64,000 nucleotides of DNA from Cenococcum geophilum 1.58 (Eukaryota > Ascomycota > Dothideomycetes > Gloniales > Gloniaceae): the NCBI GenBank assembly GCA_001692895.1, contig KV748176.1, forward strand, positions 6,291,092 to 6,355,091, given 5' to 3'. The notes beneath the pieces were generated by a model, which was not told the origin of the DNA, did no database searches, and saw nothing but the letters and a program-made list of their open reading frames with translations. Positions 24,250 to 35,154 of this stretch are shown piece by piece. Position numbers and translations under genes: made by a program. Positions within the stretch are counted from its first letter, which is position 1; the number at the start of each line of letters is the position of its first letter.

Positions 24250-25700
24250 AAACACAAAAATACGCCCAAGCTACTAGCCCTATCTCTTCTGCACAGCAAC
24301 CCTACCCTTCACTTTCGTAACTTTAGAAAAAGAGTGTACTTATAACAATCTAGCTTTAGCTTACTAAACACGTCTTTAGTAAGACTTAAGGACATTATTA
24401 AAATTTAAAAGCCCGCTTTTATAAACCTAGGTGGGCTTCTAAGCTACCTTATATTTGCGCCCTGACTTAGTTATTTTTTCCCCTAGAATATCGTTGATCT
24501 CCTATTTATTATCTAAGCTTACTTTATTAATTTTGTCTTTTTTAGTCTGGGTATAACGCTTTATAGTAGGCTCTAGGTTTAAAACGTTACTCTAGTTATT
24601 AGCAACGCCACTACTATTACTGTCCTCGTCCTCGTTATAAGTATAATTGCTAGCCTCGTTATGCGGCGGTTTAATGCTATAGAGAAGGGTAGGCTTCTAA
24701 AGCGAAGGGCTGGCGGGACGTGGAGTGGATACCGCTTGCTGGTTAACTTGCGGGTATTAAGAGTTAAGGTCGGGGATAGGGGGGCTAAAAGATAAGTTTT
24801 CGCGATAGGCGGGTGGCCTTTATTGCTTTTAGGGACGTAAACTATTACTACCCTTGCTACCCCCACTACTCTCTTTAGCAGAGTTGTTAGAATTATAATT
24901 AGTAACGTCGTCCTACTTAAGCTTCCGCTTCCTTAGCATAAAGGATAATTTGCCTTCTGTATTCCCTTTCTTATAATTACCCTCCTCCCTAATAAGCGGA
25001 TTGTCTATATTATGGTTATTAGGTTATAGTAACAATATTTTTAATATCTATAACCTACCAATATTATCTGTATTATTGGCTATTAAGGAGTTTTAGTTAG
25101 TTACTACGTAGGTCTCTAACTTCTATATAGCCTAGGGGACAGTTATAACATTAATTCCCTTAGCTAGGCTATCTATTTTATTAACGTCTTCTACTATAGG
25201 TTTAAGATGGTTATACGTAAATACGCTAAAGAGATCTTCTAGCTCCTCTAAAGAAGGTAACTTCTTATCCTTATTGTCTTTATTGCCGCGGTTATTTCTA
25301 CTACCTAATAATTATTAAGCAAGGCCGTTATATAGGGGGGAAGTGCATACCTAACCTATAAGGTGCTAGTTAATCGCCAACTTTATTAGCTTTATTACTA
25401 GTATTACTGGCTTTATCCCCTTTGGCTTTAGGTTCTAAGTCTAGGTCGGCTGTATTATCTTTAATAAATATTAGATTTGCTACTAACTGTTAAACATATT
25501 TATAGTTATTAGGAAAAAAAGGAGGGGATAATTACTAAATTACCTTAATTACTTCCTCTAGCGTCTTGGCTGTTACTTATATTCTTATAAATATCTTTAT
25601 ACTTATTAAAAGCCTTAGGATCTATAGGTGCCTTATTAGGTGGAATGTTTAAAAAAGGTAATATAGAATAACTTGCCTAAGCGTAACCAGGCTAAATATT
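24250..25700 (-). pseudogene. Degenerate unknown low-complexity protein, minus strand
   Basis: The minus strand, read from about 25,660 down, gives NIPPNKAPIDPKAFNKYKD, later LPSLEELEDLFSVFTYNH near 25,260, then VNKIDSLAKGINVITVP. Further on come NNHNIDNPLIREEGNY and an Asn/Ser/Gly-rich run (NYNSNNSAKESSGGSKGSNS) near 24,850. Stops are mostly TAA/TAG. An acidic or coiled first half followed by a low-complexity Ser/Asn tail is visible, but no family is recognised. Confidence 0.4.
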
Positions 25701-25889
25701 TTATAGAATTATCTCTTAGAGGGAAGCGAGATACTCTCCCCTTTTTTGTCCTCTTTTTAAGTATATTACTTATATTTACCTTAGAAGCCGTAATCGCATA
25801 ATATTAAGAAGCCTTCGGTTTTTTAGGGGGTGCAGTATAAAAATTAATATTATTAAGTGAAATTTGTAAATTAAAATAAAGGGGTTAAG

Positions 25890-26110
25890 AAGATGCCACC
25901 GTTACTACCGCCATTGCATCGGCAAAATATGGTACCCTACCAATGGCCTCAATGGTTGGTGGTTGACGTAATTGGCGCGCAGTTGAGGGCATTTGGCAAC
26001 TCGACCGACTAGCCTATGTCGTGTTTTTTTGACACGCAGCCTGCGCGCAGCCTGCGAGCAACCTGCGCGCAACCTGCGCGTAACCTGCCAGCAATCTGCG
26101 TATTTGGCAA
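25890..26110. repeat. GC-rich island with 11-bp repeats (GCAGCCTGCGC)
   Basis: A short island of normal GC and normal CA/TG content inside the AT block. It contains six tandem 11-bp units close to GCAGCCTGCGC at about 26,035-26,102. These are bracketed by direct copies of TTTGGCAAC at about 25,989 and 26,101. It is not RIP-mutated. The open frame across it on the minus strand is a by-product of the repeat. Confidence 0.65.
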
Positions 26111-26244
26111 CCATAATTATATTTACCTCTTTTATACTAATAGCATGTTTTAAATAAATAAAAGCTACTTTAAAGCTATTTATAAGACTAGCAAAATAAA
26201 TATTATTTTAGATAATTTAATATAATATAGCAATGGTTCTCTTC

Positions 26245-26530
26245 TACCTATCTACCTATTAACTTACCAACCTGCCTGCATCGCCTACCTATCTATATTA
26301 CCTACCTGTCTGTATTGCCTACCTATCTACATTACCTACCTGTCTGCATTACCTACCTGTCTACATTGCCTACCTATCTGCATTGCCTACCTATCTGCAT
26401 TGCCTACCTGTCTATATTACCTACCTGTCTATATCGCCTACCTGTTTATATCTACCTACCTGTCTATATCTGCCTACCCGTTAGCATCTGCCTACCTATC
26501 TACATCTGCCTACCTGTTAGCATCTCCCTA
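26245..26530. repeat. 17-bp tandem repeat (CTACCTGTCTGCATTGC)
   Basis: About 16 imperfect copies of a 17-bp unit of the form CTACCTGTCTGCATTGC. The first part of the left module. Confidence 0.8.
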
Positions 26531-26589
26531 CTTGTGCCTACCTGTTTGTGGTACCTTGATTCAATCAATCGATCGAATCGTTTATAGCG

Positions 26590-26712
26590 TTCGCTGGCTA
26601 GTCGTTATCGTCTGGCTCTTGCGACGGTCGTCTGGTTCTAGTAACGGTCGTCTGGCTCTGGCGACGGTCGTCTAGCTTCTGGCGACGGTGGTCTGGGTTC
26701 TGGCGACGGTCC
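26590..26712. repeat. 20-bp tandem repeat (GACGGTCGTCTGGCTCTGGC), first block
   Basis: Five or six imperfect copies of the 20-bp unit. The same unit is expanded again at 27,020-27,415. Confidence 0.8.
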
Positions 26713-26714
26713 TC

Positions 26715-26790
26715 TTCTACCTGCCTGCCTACCTACCTACCTACCTACCTACCTAACCTACCTGCCTGCCTGCCTGCCTGTGTCAGGTGT
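26715..26790. repeat. CCTA/CCTG tetranucleotide array
   Basis: A run of about 18 CCTA and CCTG units. Its reverse complement (CAGG/TAGG units) is at 35,960-36,105 in the right module. Confidence 0.85.
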
Positions 26791-27019
26791 ATATATTAAT
26801 TTGGAGGGAGGGTCGGCCTGATTAAAGGCCCTGATTACATTATGAACGGGGTGCCTCCCTAGGAGGCCTTAAATTTAATTCGGTGATAGGCTAAATTATT
26901 AAAGCTTTGGTTTAATCGATTGATCGATTGATTGAATCATTATTGATTCTGCTAAACCAGTTTTTGCTTGGCTTGGTTATTTGGAACGTGCGGCCTGTCG
27001 TGGTTCTGGCACGCGTCGG

Positions 27020-27415
27020 ATCTGAGTTCTGGCCGACAGTGTCGTGGCTGGCTCTGGCGACGGTCGTCTGGCTCTGGCGACGGTCGTCTGGCTCTGGAAA
27101 CGGTCGTCTGGCTCTGGCAACGGTCGTCTAGTTCTGGTAACGGTCGTCTGGTTTTGGTAACGGTTGTCTAGTTCTAGCGGACGGTCGTCTGGCGACGGCG
27201 ACGGTCGTCTGGTTCTGGTAACGATCGTCTAGTTCTGGCGACGGTCGTCTGGTTCTAACGACGGTCGTCTGGCGACGGCGACGGTCGTTCTGTCTGTATT
27301 CTAGCGACGGGTCATCTGGCTCTGGCGACAGTCGTCTGGCCTCTGGCGACGGTCGTCTGGTTCTGGCGACGGTCGTCTGGGTTCTGGCGACGGTCGTCTA
27401 GTTCTGGGTGACGGT
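27020..27415. repeat. 20-bp tandem repeat (GACGGTCGTCTGGCTCTGGC), second block
   Basis: About 19 imperfect copies of the unit also found at 26,590-26,712. Only remnants remain in the right module (near 35,615-35,640), so copy number differs strongly between the two modules. Confidence 0.8.
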
Positions 27416-27534
27416 CCTCTGCTGGCTGCCGTTCTGGTGCCTCCCTAGGTAGGGAGGATGTAAGGAAGGAAGGATGGATAAAAAAAATAAGGTGGCTACA
27501 TAGGAGAGGCTATCGGGAATATAGCGGGGACCCG

Positions 27535-27955
27535 ATGCAGAGCTTCGTGTAGAGCCTCCGTACGCAGAGCTTCGCGCAGAGCCTCGTGCAGAGCCTTTGT
27601 ACGCAGAGCTTCGTGCAGAGCTTCGTGCAGAGCTTCGTGTAGAGCTTCGTGCAGAGCCTCATGCAGAGCCTCTGTACGCAGAGCTTCGTGCAGAGCCTCA
27701 TGCAGAGCCTCTGTACGCAGAGCTTCGTGCAGAGCTTCGTGCAGAGCTTCGTGCAGAGCTTCGTGCAGAGCTTCGTGCAGAGCTTCGTGCAGAGCTTCGG
27801 TGCAGAGCCTCCGTACGCAGAGCTTCGCGCAGAGCCCTCGTTGCAGAGCCTCTGTACGTAGAGCTTCGTGTAGAGCTTCGTGTAGAGCTTCGTGTAGAGC
27901 TTCGTGTAGAGCTTCGTGTAGAGCTTCGTGTAGAGCCTTATGCAGAGCCTTTAAG
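27535..27955. repeat. 12-bp tandem repeat (AGCTTCGTGCAG)
   Basis: About 34 copies of a 12-bp unit close to AGCTTCGTGCAG, with variants CCTCCGTACGCAG and CTTCGTGTAG. Because 12 is a multiple of three, several frames stay open on both strands as tetrapeptide repeats. I do not regard these as genes. The inverse array (CTCTACACGAAG) is at 35,155-35,470. Confidence 0.85.
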
Positions 27956-28009
27956 TAATAAAACTGTGTTAAAAATTCATTTGCGTAATTAGCATATAAC
28001 TTTACCTTA

Positions 28010-28265
28010 ATTACATGTCAAGGAAATATAAGTTAGCTTTTAAAAGTTATTAAATAGGTTAACTGCGTGTTAAGGAATATATAGTTAGCTATTAAGTAGG
28101 TCAACTGCGTGTCAAGAAATATATAGTTAGCTTTTAAAGTTGTTAAATAGGTTAACTGCGTGTTAAGGAATATATAGTTAGCTATTAAGTAGGTCAACTG
28201 CATGTCAAGAAATATATAGTTAGCTTTTAAAGTTGTTAAATAGGTTAACTGCGTGTTATTTGACT
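28010..28265. repeat. 93-bp tandem repeat
   Basis: Copies of GTTAACTGCGTGTTAAGG begin at 28,058 and 28,151, with the start of a third at 28,244, giving an exact 93-bp period. Each unit is itself two diverged halves (GTTAACTGCGTG and GTCAACTGCGTG versions). It lies on the gypsy-facing side of the left module. Confidence 0.8.
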
Positions 28266-28344
28266 TTTAGATGTGTTAAATTGGTTAATTGCGTGTCAAG
28301 TTGGTCAATTGCGTGTCGAGTTGGTTAAATTGCATGTCAATTAC

Positions 28345-30130
28345 GCGAAACGCGAAAACCAAAGTCTACTTGAATCTCATCCTGCGAATATTTTCCCGAT
28401 GTGTTATTAGAATTATTATTGCCTTATGCCTTTCTAATAGCCCTAAAGGACGGGTTACGCTAGGCTTTTAAGTCCATACTAGTCCCCTCTTTGCTACTAG
28501 CTTATATCCGCAGCATCTATACTAAAATAACCCTACTAACTTAATAGCGAATTAAAACGTGTAATCTACGCTCTATTAGTAATTACTGTTTATAACGTAT
28601 AAAGGTATATATGGGCTTAAACTCTGTTATAAGATTAATACCTATTAGGAAACTATAATCGAGACCTAACTAACTAACCTAGCACATTTAGCCTCTAATA
28701 GGGGTATTGCACCAAGCCTCCTTATTAAGGAGGTTGGTGGTAAAGTACCTCTACCCTTATTTCTTAGAGTTAGAGCTAGCGCTAACATATCCGTTTTCTA
28801 ACCCGATTTTTTTAACCCGATTATGCTAGCAAACTGGATCTTCTATACTAGATCCTCTACGAGACCATAGTTCCTAGGGTTAGATAGGTAGAAGGCGTGC
28901 CGTAATTCTGCTGAGCATTAAAAGACACTCTAAGTAATAAGGGTATCCTTAAATCTCTCCCCTAGATCTAAGGAACTTCCTTAGTTATACTTTACCCTTA
29001 TTTATAGCCAGATGTTACAAATAACATAAGGGGGTAGATAGCGTGAGTAGATTAGGCAACTATACCCGTATCTATCTTACTGCGCCCTTTTAGCTAATGT
29101 AGCCACTGTATAAAGTCCGTCTCTATTAGGAGGTTAAATACGCGAATTTTTCTCTAGTATTTATTAGCTAAGAGTAAGATTATAACATCAGCTCCACTAG
29201 AAGCTAGGCTATGCTACTAGATAGGCTGTTTACCCCTAGATTCCGCCTTATAAGTCTTAGGTTTATATAAAGGATATTTCCGTATAACCTATACCTCCTT
29301 AACTAAATAGGGGGCTAGATTAGACTAAAGCCTAGCGGCTTTTCTGATTGTAATATAATCCTCTAATTATTAGGGAAGGGTAAGGTTTAGGTCTAGGTTA
29401 AGAAGGCACTAAGGAGGGCGAGGGCTTTTAGCTTCTAGCGGCGCAGCTTTAACTAAGCTAAGTAACTGGTATTAGCCTATAGTTTCGCTAAGGACCTACT
29501 TTGGCGTCTAGCTTCGCCTTTATCGTGACGCTGTAATATAACACTGCCTAACGCATCCCGCAGCTCGCAGTAGCTGTAACCTATATAATCCATTACTAGG
29601 CGGTTCTTGGTATAGCTATTTATAGCTGTTCCGATAAGAATTAAGTTGCATATTATAGTTACGTCTAAGATACTGCTAGAGGCGGAGGTAAAGAAGAGGA
29701 TAAACGGAAATGTTATTCTAGTGCACTAATCGGTAGGGGACGTAGGAAGGAGAGGAGAGAGGAAAGAAGAAAGGAGGAATACGGTAGGACCGAAGCATAT
29801 ATTAATATTAGGAGAGAGTATAAATATGTCTTATAGAAAGGGCTAAAGAGTTACAGCGCTGGGTAATCGTTAGTATAAAACATGCGGAGATTAGGGAAGG
29901 TAGGTAGAGCACCTACATAGACGCTAAGGGGATGGAAAATGCCTTACGGCTAATAGCTAGAGTCTGAGGTGGCACGGTAGCGGGAAAGAAAAAAGGAGAT
30001 AGAGTATGAGGGTAAAAGCAGCGAGGGAGAAGGCCTTTTATGGTTGAGGTTAAGGTTAGGTCTTGGCCAAACTGGGGTAAGAAAGTGAGCGCGCCTTGCC
30101 TGTAAAGGAACCTCTATTTCTTAATGCGTG
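28345..30130. other. Degenerate stretch between left module and gypsy remnant
   Basis: No named feature. The part from about 29,640 to 30,120 is G/A-rich with more normal composition and directly abuts the broken end of the gypsy polymerase at about 30,130. That point is a junction between two different sequences. Confidence 0.35.
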
Positions 30131-30800
30131 GTCTCTATCTTATTTTTTACGCTATAAACCTTCTGTAGTAATTGCAAAATCCTAAAAACGATTTTAACTA
30201 TATAATGTTCTCTAGTTCTTACTAATTTACTATAACCTTAATCTTCTTTAGATCTATACTAAGTTAGCCTAGTTTAATAATAAATTTAATAAAATTTGTC
30301 TTCCTGGTAAAGAACTTGCATTTCTTAATTACTACTAGTATCTATTCTTCTTATAGTCTCTTTAAAACCCATTTAATATATTCTCCGTGCTCTCCCTTAA
30401 TTATTAAGTAGATAATAATATTGTTAAGGTATACTATAACAAACTCATCTAAGTATTTTCTTAATATATTATTAATACGCTTTTAGAACGTTGCTAATAC
30501 ATTTATAAGCCTAAATTGCATAACTAATAGTTTATATAGTCCTTCCTTTAACCTAAAGGCTACCTTCTATTTATCGCCTTCCTTAATTCTAATCTAATGG
30601 TACGCCTATCTTAGATCTATCTTTATAAAGATTTATACATTACCTATCCTGTCTTAGATTTCGCTAATTAAGGGTAAAGAATACCTATCCTTTCTAGTAA
30701 TGCTGTTTAACTGCCTATAGTTAATGCATAGCCTTAGTTTACCATTCTTCTTTAGTATAAATAGTACTAGATATCCTGCTAATGACTGCGATGGTCTAAT
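30130..30800 (-). pseudogene. Gypsy reverse transcriptase fossil
   Basis: Minus-strand blocks are [72 protein letters not shown] and INNILRKYLDEFVIVYLNN. Then come KKCKFF and SFLGFCNYYRRFI. The family has an Asp pair at the YL-- position. Here it is YLNN (30420-30431). Confidence 0.9.
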
Positions 30801-31039
30801 ATATCCCTTTTATAGGTTTTCCTAGATAAACTCTTTTAGTGCTCTACCTTCTTCTTTAGTAAGCTTATAGATTAGAAAGAACCTTAGACTTATTTTTAGT
30901 TCTAATTCTATCTTATAGTCCTATACTATATACTCTACTAGCTTTTTACTTTCTAGTAACTATAGTTTCTTGCCATATTTATAGTATCTCTTTAGTATAT
31001 AACTTAAGCCTTACTTATTCTCTTTATATATTGCTCCAA

Positions 31040-31500
31040 CTTAGTACTATACCAACTTAGTTTGCTATCGCATTTTATAGCGTTAAGTATCCCTAATATT
31101 GACCTAGCCTGTAATCTAATTAATCTTTAGATTATATTCCTATAACTAAGGCATCCCTAATACTGCCTTATCCCGTCCTAATAGTAGGATATTAAAAGAC
31201 ATCTTAATTTATCTCCCTTTAATAGTTATCTAAATAGGTCCTGTTTTAAGGTTAATAATCCCTCCTCTATAGGCTATTAGATCTCCTAAAATTATAACTA
31301 ATAGGTAAGGTTACTCCTTCTATCTATAAGGTAATCCCATTCTCTTAACTACTGCTAGTAAGATATAGTTTCGCGTTACTCCACTATTTATTAGCGCTTT
31401 AAACTGCTGATCTTACTATTTAACTTATAAATTTAGGTATTGTCCTTAAATTCCTTTAAGGGTCTAAGGCTTTACTACTAGCTCCCTTTAGTCCTATAGG
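31040..31500 (-). pseudogene. Gypsy aspartic protease fossil
   Basis: The motif reads ALINSGVTRNYI where retropepsins of fungal gypsy elements have the catalytic Asp followed by Ser-Gly. The Asn codon is within 31380-31388. It is followed by VVKRMGLPY and later ILLLGRDKAVLGMP, the usual second half of the protease. Confidence 0.75.
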
Positions 31501-33399
31501 CCTCTACTTTTCCTAACTATTAGCTACTTAATCCTATTATACTTAGCTCGCTCTTTAGCTAATGCCTAGTTCGCTTCTTATCTTTAATATACTATAGACA
31601 CGTATTTTCTAGGCATTCCCACCACTATTATTTATCTAAGTATTCTTCTATAAGGAATCTTTCTGGCTAAAGTATTAAATTTCCTTTCTCTTAGCCCTTT
31701 ACTGGATGCCATCTATATATATACTTAGCATTCCTATACTATCGCTCTTCTATTATCCAGTATATCCTTATAGGGTATTTCTAATTCTTTTCCTTTAGAT
31801 TCTTATACATTTTATATATATTATCTACGTATACAATTTATAATAGCGTATAGTGTACTAGGTACTTTAGGTTAACTCTTAACTCGTTTTTATCTTTAAG
31901 TTTAAACCTTTATTATGCTGATCTAAATATTATAACTTTATTTGCAGGTATTAAGATACGTCTCTTACTCCTCTAGTCCTCTAATTATTTCTCTAGATCC
32001 TTTAACGTTATAATTAAGGCTCCTTTAATATAACTTATGGCCTTTTCTATAATTAGGTGGTCCTAGATAACTTTCTTATTTAACTATATATAGAAATCTT
32101 CCTACTTATTATTATGTCGTTGCCTATACTACTTTTAGTATAGCTACTAGAGTATATACAGCTTGTCCGTAAGGAAGTATCTTCTTATTACTATATTATA
32201 ACAGCCTTTTATATATTATTCTTTAAATTTAATAGGAATTTCTAAATCCTCTTTATTTTCCAGTTCGGTAAGCCACTTAGCTCTTAGTATACCTACCCTA
32301 GGCCTATTAGTAATTCTTTATACTAGCGCTCTATCCCTAGTACGTCCTAATATACTAGATCTCTTATCTAGTTTCTATTCTTACTATGCGATAATTCTTT
32401 ACCTAAACTCTTCTATAGTTTCTTTCGGTTTGCGTTTTACTGCTAAATCCTTAAAGTCTTCTTGCTTCTTAATCTTGGTATTAATATTTTAATCTTTAGG
32501 CTAAACGCTATGTTTTCCTAGTAAGTCCTTTAGGTTTATATATCTATCTCCTAGTCTAGTTACTGTTTATGCTATAGATTCTCTAATCTATAAAGAAGCC
32601 TCTTACCTCTTATTTATGGGCTCCCTTATTTATACTCCAAATCTTTAGTTCCTAAGATTCTTTAATCCTAAGCTTAGCTCTAGCCTTAGTCCAACTAGGC
32701 TTACTTAGTATTCTTATCTCGTCTTAAGAGTCTTAAATCTCACTTATCTTGTCTTAAGAATCTTATACCTTTAGGAAACTTCGTCCTAAGCTTATTTATA
32801 TATTACTAAACTAAGCTATTACTCTGCTCTATCGGTTATCGTCCGTTATAGGTCCTTAAGCTTACCTTATCTCGTCTTAAGAATCTTAGTCGTCTTATAT
32901 CTCGTCTTAAGAGTCTTAAGCTTTTAGCCTTTTGCCTTTATTAAGTGCCAAAGTGGCTTACTATCCTACTTCTCTTGCGTCTTATAAAGCGATAAACATC
33001 GTATCTAGTGGGGTCTTAATCCCTACTAATATTCCCTATTCTATAGTGGAATTATCCTCTACCTCTAGTGTAATATCTTTAATAGCTACGCGTTCCTAGT
33101 AAACCGCCTATATTACCTTATTGTTATAGAATGTTTTACCTACGTTAAATTTATCGTCCTTAATATCTAATTTATAAACTGGTTTATTAGTTCCTTTATA
33201 CTCCGCTAAGTATAGCTTTTATAGCTAATAGCTTGCGCCGTACTTAGCGTCCTTATAAATTTAGCATGTGTTATTATAATAAAACGGAAAACTTTTAATT
33301 AAATATTCTTTTGTTCCTCGCAGCATATCGTCGTCCCTCTATACGTATATGTCGTCTACTAGCCTCGTCCCTTTTACTGCGTAGTAACTCTGCCTACTT

Positions 33400-34435
33400 C
33401 TATAGTCTCTAACGTAGTAACCCTATTTTCCGCAATTTATATAAGCTCCTTCTTTAAACCATTTTTCTTATTATAGAGTCCGCCTAAACGTCTTCTGCTA
33501 CTAAGATCCCTAGTTTAGCCTCTGCTCTTTAGACCTTTAATTACTTAATGCTTATCCTCTGGGTTTCTATAGTCGTTTACTCCATCTTTTATAGGCTTCT
33601 TTAGTACTACTTAGGTCTATTAGCTCTGCGCTATACTATAGTTTTTAACTTAGCTTTAGTTGTTGCGTACTTTACGCCTTATATAACTATAAAACTCTAT
33701 TCTAGCCTCTCTTGGCCTGTTCCCTTTAGTAAATCCAATTATTAATTTTAATCGCTTAATCTATTAGTTCCCTTAGGGTATCCACATCTTTTATTAGAAT
33801 AATTATATCCTAGACTTTAGCCTTAAGTCCCTATTTATACTATGCTATAAGCGCCCTATTATTCTACTCTACTTACGTTACTAACGTCTAGAACTGCGTT
33901 ATGTATTTAATTGCTAAGGTTTATTACGTAATATCTTAGAGTTTTCTTTCTACCGTAGTTACTGCCTTTAGGTCTCCAAATATTTATATAAGTCGCTTTA
34001 TAAATCCATTCTAGCTTAAGAATATAAACCATACCTCCTGGTTTATAGTTATTATTCTATTTACCTAGATTTCTATAAGGTAAGGCTTAAACTATTTAAG
34101 TGCTCTTCTTATTAAGAATAATCCTATATACGCTATTTAATCTATAGGTGTTGCCAGCTTTGCTCCTTCCTACGTAACCTTAAAGTGCATTTACGTAAAG
34201 AATCCTTTAAGCTTTAACTTCTCTCCTAAGAATCTTTTAATCGATAGTAACCTAACCTTTACTACGCCTATCCCGTTAATCCTATTTTCTAATATCGTAT
34301 TATTTTCTATTAACTAGTCAACTATCTTTTATAGTTACCCGACTATTATAGGTTGCTATAAGTTAGTGTTTACTATACTAGTGTCGTTACCTAACCTTAA
34401 AGTAGTTACCGCCGTCAATAGCGTTATAGTGGCTG
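33400..34435 (-). pseudogene. Gypsy gag fossil with CCHC zinc knuckle
   Basis: Minus-strand reading shows a capsid-like region: KFKPYLIEI preceded by RRALK, then GFIKRLI, IFGDLKAVTTVERKL, AIKYITQF, then ALIA and GLKAKV, and IILIKDVDTLRELID. A worn zinc knuckle lies near 33,405-33,465 (GAYINCGK, stop, GYYVRDY), where the family has CxxCxxxGHxxxxC. This is the usual fungal gypsy gag layout. Confidence 0.8.
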
Positions 34436-34439
34436 CTTT

Positions 34440-34687
34440 TAGTAGCATATTATTCAACCTACTGTGTTTAATACTATAACTATAGTAGTAATTATATAAC
34501 GGAACCTTGTAGCAGGAACTATAATAGGCTCGTTAATAGGCTAGGTATATAGGAAATATAAAGATAATAGTTAATAACGTAATAACGTAATAATAACTAG
34601 TGGAGTAGTTGCCTAATAGATTAACTCTAATTATATTCTAAGAATTACTATAAGGAAGGAACTATCTAGGTAGGGACTAAGGGTCCT
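34440..34687 (-). repeat. Possible 5' LTR of the gypsy element
   Basis: On the minus strand a TGTATTTAAGG start at about 34,687 lies just upstream of gag and could begin an LTR. No second LTR copy is present because the element is truncated, so the call rests on position only. Confidence 0.35.
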
Positions 34688-34754
34688 TAAATACACAACC
34701 GTACTCCTATAAAATCCTTCTTATACATAATATACATATGCTCTATCTACTCTA

Positions 34755-34797
34755 TCGCGGATTATGTAGATTATATAGATTATATAGATTATATAGC
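34755..34797. repeat. 10-bp repeat (GATTATATAG)
   Basis: Four near-perfect copies of GATTATATAG immediately before a CATCAGGAA sequence at 34,797 that may be an element end. Confidence 0.7.
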
Positions 34798-34904
34798 ATC
34801 AGGAAAAAAAATTTGGGCACGTTATCGCAAGCGAAAATCGGGGTCTACAAAACCTGCGTAAGTCGCGATTTTGGCGATTTGCGGCGATTTGCGGCGATTT
34901 GCTA

Positions 34905-35070
34905 CAAACTCGCAGCTACTTATAAGTAGCTTATGCAAATTGCTACAAACACGCAGCTACTTATAAGTAGCCTGTGCAAATTACTATAAACACGTAGCTA
35001 CTTATAAGTAGCCTGTGCAAATTGCTACAAACACGCAGCTACTTATAAGTAGCCTGTGCGAATTGCTGCA
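34905..35070. repeat. 41-bp tandem repeat with 16-bp palindrome
   Basis: Four copies with exact 41-bp spacing (CGCAGCTAC or CGTAGCTAC at 34,911, 34,952, 34,993 and 35,034). Each contains the perfect palindrome GCTACTTATAAGTAGC or a one-base variant of it. Preceded by three 10-bp CGATTTGCGG units at about 34,869-34,900. Confidence 0.85.
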
Positions 35071-35154
35071 AATTACCGCAAATTGCTAAAATCGTGACTT
35101 AAGCCAGTTAAGCAAACCTTAATTTTTGGCTGTAATAAAAATACCACAAAACTG

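Larger units (their letters stand above)
26240..27990 (-). repeat. Compound minisatellite module, left copy
   Basis: A 1.7-kb GC-richer, non-RIP module built from several tandem arrays joined by conserved non-repetitive blocks. Conserved blocks are GGTGCCTCCCTAGGAGGCC at about 26,850, a GATTGATCGATTGATTGAA run near 26,920, and GGTGCCTCCCTAGGTAGGG at about 27,438. A segment TATCGGGAATATAGCGGGG at about 27,510-27,530 follows, next to the 12-bp array. All recur in reverse complement and in mirrored order at 35.14-36.1 kb. Long frames inside are artefacts of repeat units divisible by three. Confidence 0.75.
30130..34690 (-). mobile_element. Truncated, RIP-damaged Ty3/gypsy retrotransposon
   Basis: On the minus strand the order is a possible 5' LTR (34,440-34,687), gag (about 34,435-33,400), protease (about 31,400) and reverse transcriptase (about 30,800-30,130). 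After the RT motif SFLGFCNYYRRFI the similarity stops at about 30,130. RNase H, integrase and the 3' LTR are therefore absent from this side. All frames carry many TAA/TAG codons and the catalytic Asp residues of protease and RT are Asn. Confidence 0.9.

Noticed and set aside
26315..26675. Tyr/Leu/Pro-rich frames across the CTACCTGTCTG array
   Set aside because: Tandem repeat translation with overlapping alternatives and no gene context.
27597..27992. Open frames of 60-131 codons across the 12-bp array
   Set aside because: The unit length is a multiple of three, so several frames on both strands stay open. The product is a meaningless tetrapeptide repeat.
26240..28345. CRISPR-like array
   Set aside because: Units are contiguous without unique spacers, and the organism is a fungus.
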